Positions 5,970 to 7,230 of a DNA stretch of 7,230 nt are shown here, one piece after another. Source of the DNA: an uncultured Lachnospiraceae bacterium (lineage in GTDB: Bacteria > Bacillota_A > Clostridia > Lachnospirales > Lachnospiraceae); assembly GCA_947302185.1 (NCBI GenBank), contig CAMYVI010000127.1:1-7230 (forward strand). Direction: 5' to 3'. The first letter of the stretch is position 1. Every line of letters starts with the position of its first letter. The notes below the pieces were generated by a model. The model ran no database searches, had not been told where the DNA came from, and worked only from the letters and a program-made list of their open reading frames with translations. The translations under genes and the position numbers were made by a program.

Positions 5970-6449
5970 ATGAATATTAGTGTGAGGAGAGCGTCTCACA
6001 GCGATGAGCCGAGAATTCAGGATATCCTGTTGCAGGTAAATAATGTACATGCAGACGGTCGTCCGGATATTTTTAAGAAGGGCGGAAGAAAATACACGAG
6101 AGAGCAGTTGAGTGTGCTGATGGAGGATGAGAGCAGGCCGATATTTGTCGCTGTCGACGAGGAGACCGGGGATGTTCTCGGTTATGGATTCTGTGTTATT
6201 ATCGATACTGCAGAATCAGATAATCTGAATCCGAGAAGAGAGCTTTATATTGACGATCTGTGTGTGGATGAAGTTTATAGACGGCATGGGATCGGACAGA
6301 TCATATTCGACTATATACGGGAATATGCGAAAGGGATAGGGAGTTATCATCTCACCTTGAATGTGTGGGCTTGTAATCCGTCAGCGATGAAATTTTATGA
6401 GAAGCAGGGTATGCAGATGCTGAAAAAGGAAATGGAGATTCTCCTGTAA
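5970..6449 (+). CDS. GNAT family N-acetyltransferase
   Basis: A 159-residue single-domain protein of typical GNAT length. GNAT enzymes transfer an acetyl group from acetyl-CoA to an amine; the acceptor here is unknown. The N-terminus has the usual opening (ISVRRASHSDEPRIQDIL, strand then helix). Motif A is clear: the strand LYIDDLCVDEVY (92-103) runs into RRHGIG (104-109), the acetyl-CoA pyrophosphate-binding loop. Motif B is also clear, with LNVW (130-133), Asn136, Ala139 and FYEKQGM (142-148). The start is supported by GAAAGGA (5954-5960), 9 nt before the ATG. There is no signal peptide, so it is cytoplasmic. The next gene follows on the same strand after 107 bp with no strong terminator between them, so co-transcription is possible. 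Substrates of such proteins range from ribosomal proteins to small amines and cannot be read from sequence. Confidence 0.93.
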   Translation: MNISVRRASHSDEPRIQDILLQVNNVHADGRPDIFKKGGRKYTREQLSVLMEDESRPIFVAVDEETGDVLGYGFCVIIDTAESDNLNPRRELYIDDLCVDEVYRRHGIGQIIFDYIREYAKGIGSYHLTLNVWACNPSAMKFYEKQGMQMLKKEMEILL

Positions 6450-6556
6450 GATGGCATTCTCCGGGAAATGATGTCAGTGAGAGCACTGATGAAGAAATGG
6501 TAATTATGCTTGTGAAAGCATTTAAGCAGAAATGAAAATAAGGATGGGAAATAGTT

Positions 6557-7230
6557 ATGGAAATGCAGGATTTTATGAATTTGTATACGACACTTAAGAA
6601 CAGCGGTGATAACGTGGCTGAGGTAATTCGCGAGAGGAGCAGGGATGCATTTTCAGAACTGCAAGAGCAATCAGTCATGAAGGGATTTATGGCGGGCTAT
6701 GAAGCTGCAGCCGAGGAGTTTCTCGCAAAAATTAAAGATATCGATTTTGCTGAAGGAATGCACGAATTCGGAGAGTTTGTGGATAATGCGGAATCCGCAG
6801 TTCTTGCCAAGATGGCTGAACTGAAGGAAATTGAGCTTTCAGAGAGAGATAAGAAAATTGCGATTATGGTGGTTTGTGCTGCAGCAGGCTTGGTTGCGAG
6901 TTCTGTAATCCTGGCGAAGAGATATAAGAAAAAGAAAGCGTTGAGACAAGCGGCTGAGAAGGAGTTGTTAGAAGCGGGAGTCAGTGCGGCGGAGGCTGAG
7001 CTGGCAGAAGCTGAAGCCGAAGAGGCAGCGGCAGAGCAGGCGGAAGCTGAGGCCGAAGAGGCAGCGGCAGAGCAGGCGGAAGCTGAAGCCGAAGCGGCAG
7101 AGCAGGCGGAAGCTGAAGCCGAAGCGGCAGAGCAGGCGGAAGCTGAGGCCGAAGCGGCAGAGCAGGCGGAAGCTGAGGCCGAAGAGACAGAGCAGGCTGA
7201 AGCTGAGGCCGCAGAGACAGAGCAGGCGGA
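6557..7230 (+). CDS. Single-pass membrane protein with Ala/Glu repeats (partial, runs off right edge)
   Basis: The frame is open from the ATG at 6557 to the window end (224 codons, no stop), preceded by GGGA 7 nt upstream. An in-frame ATG at 6563 is a possible alternative. Residues 1-98 are mostly helical and acidic without a signal peptide (for example ELQEQSVMKGFMAGYEAA). Residues 101-120 form one transmembrane helix (IAIMVVCAAAGLVASSVILA), followed by KRYKKKK (121-127). A Glu/Ala-rich tail follows. From residue 151 it is built of seven repeats: two of 12 residues (EAEAEEAAAEQA), then five of 10 (EAEAEAAEQA and variants), with an eighth starting at the edge. The basic cluster after the helix suggests by the positive-inside rule that the repeat tail is cytoplasmic, but this is uncertain. 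I do not recognise the family. The tail should be a long, highly acidic helix acting as a rod or spacer. The gene may be co-transcribed with the upstream acetyltransferase. Confidence 0.8.
   Translation, partial: MEMQDFMNLYTTLKNSGDNVAEVIRERSRDAFSELQEQSVMKGFMAGYEAAAEEFLAKIKDIDFAEGMHEFGEFVDNAESAVLAKMAELKEIELSERDKKIAIMVVCAAAGLVASSVILAKRYKKKKALRQAAEKELLEAGVSAAEAELAEAEAEEAAAEQAEAEAEEAAAEQAEAEAEAAEQAEAEAEAAEQAEAEAEAAEQAEAEAEETEQAEAEAAETEQA
7007..7228 (+). repeat. In-frame 30/36-bp coding tandem repeats
   Basis: Units begin at 7007 and 7043 (36 bp each), then 7079, 7109, 7139, 7169 and 7199 (30 bp each), and an eighth starts at 7229. Units 3 and 4 are identical at DNA level and unit 5 differs from them by one silent base. 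Units 6 and 7 carry ACA codons. All lengths are multiples of three, so changes in copy number keep the frame. The near-identity suggests recent or continuing expansion by slippage or recombination. Confidence 0.92.

Noticed and set aside
5805..6050. 81-residue - strand reading frame
   Set aside because: It overlaps the well-supported acetyltransferase start on the opposite strand and shows no domain or ribosome binding site of its own.
6506..6521. Hairpin ATGCTT-GTGA-AAGCAT as a terminator between the acetyltransferase and membrane-protein genes
   Set aside because: The stem is only 6 bp and AT-rich, with no T-tract after it.
6352..6678. 108-residue - strand reading frame across the acetyltransferase end and the membrane-protein start
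   Set aside because: It is antisense to two better-supported genes and is Ser-rich in the way antisense frames often are.

Overview
The window looks like chromosomal DNA of a Gram-positive Clostridia bacterium, most likely a Lachnospiraceae (gut or rumen type). Three things suggest this: a very large secreted protein that combines BspA-type leucine-rich repeats, ricin-type trefoils, choline-binding-like cell-wall repeats and a YkuD L,D-transpeptidase; a Lys/Ala-rich small protein of the type I recall as DUF6465; and AT-rich intergenic DNA with strong AGGAGG-type ribosome binding sites. The family and taxon assignments come from reading the protein sequences, not from a search.

Layout. Positions 1-297 hold no convincing gene. 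They carry a cluster of short GC-rich hairpins (3-52), a 20-bp-stem hairpin (70-128) and the probable promoter and leader of the first gene. A 1415-residue secreted protein runs from 298 to 4545 on the + strand and ends at a strong intrinsic terminator (4600-4632). Next, 4651-4755 is a large nested inverted repeat that behaves best as a terminator for the opposite strand. A 140-residue Lys/Ala-rich protein lies on the - strand (4873-5295), convergent with the first gene. Its upstream side is a tandem array of five 34-37 bp units (5323-5501), followed by AT-rich DNA with two small hairpins. On the + strand again, a GNAT acetyltransferase (5970-6449) is followed after 107 bp by a single-pass membrane protein with Ala/Glu decapeptide repeats (6557 onward), which is cut by the right edge of the window.

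How the genes relate. The first gene is an autonomous cell-envelope unit: it is exported, held to the wall by its repeats, presents five putative lectin trefoils, and has a catalytic domain acting on peptidoglycan peptides. The acetyltransferase and the membrane protein may share a transcript. I see no defence system, mobile element, CRISPR array, tRNA or rRNA.

The most unusual content is (a) the five-trefoil lectin/transpeptidase fusion, whose trefoils read as a duplicated pair (A-B-A'-B'-C), (b) the tandem repeat array that resembles the hairpin at 70-128, and (c) the near-identical Ala/Glu coding repeats at the right edge.
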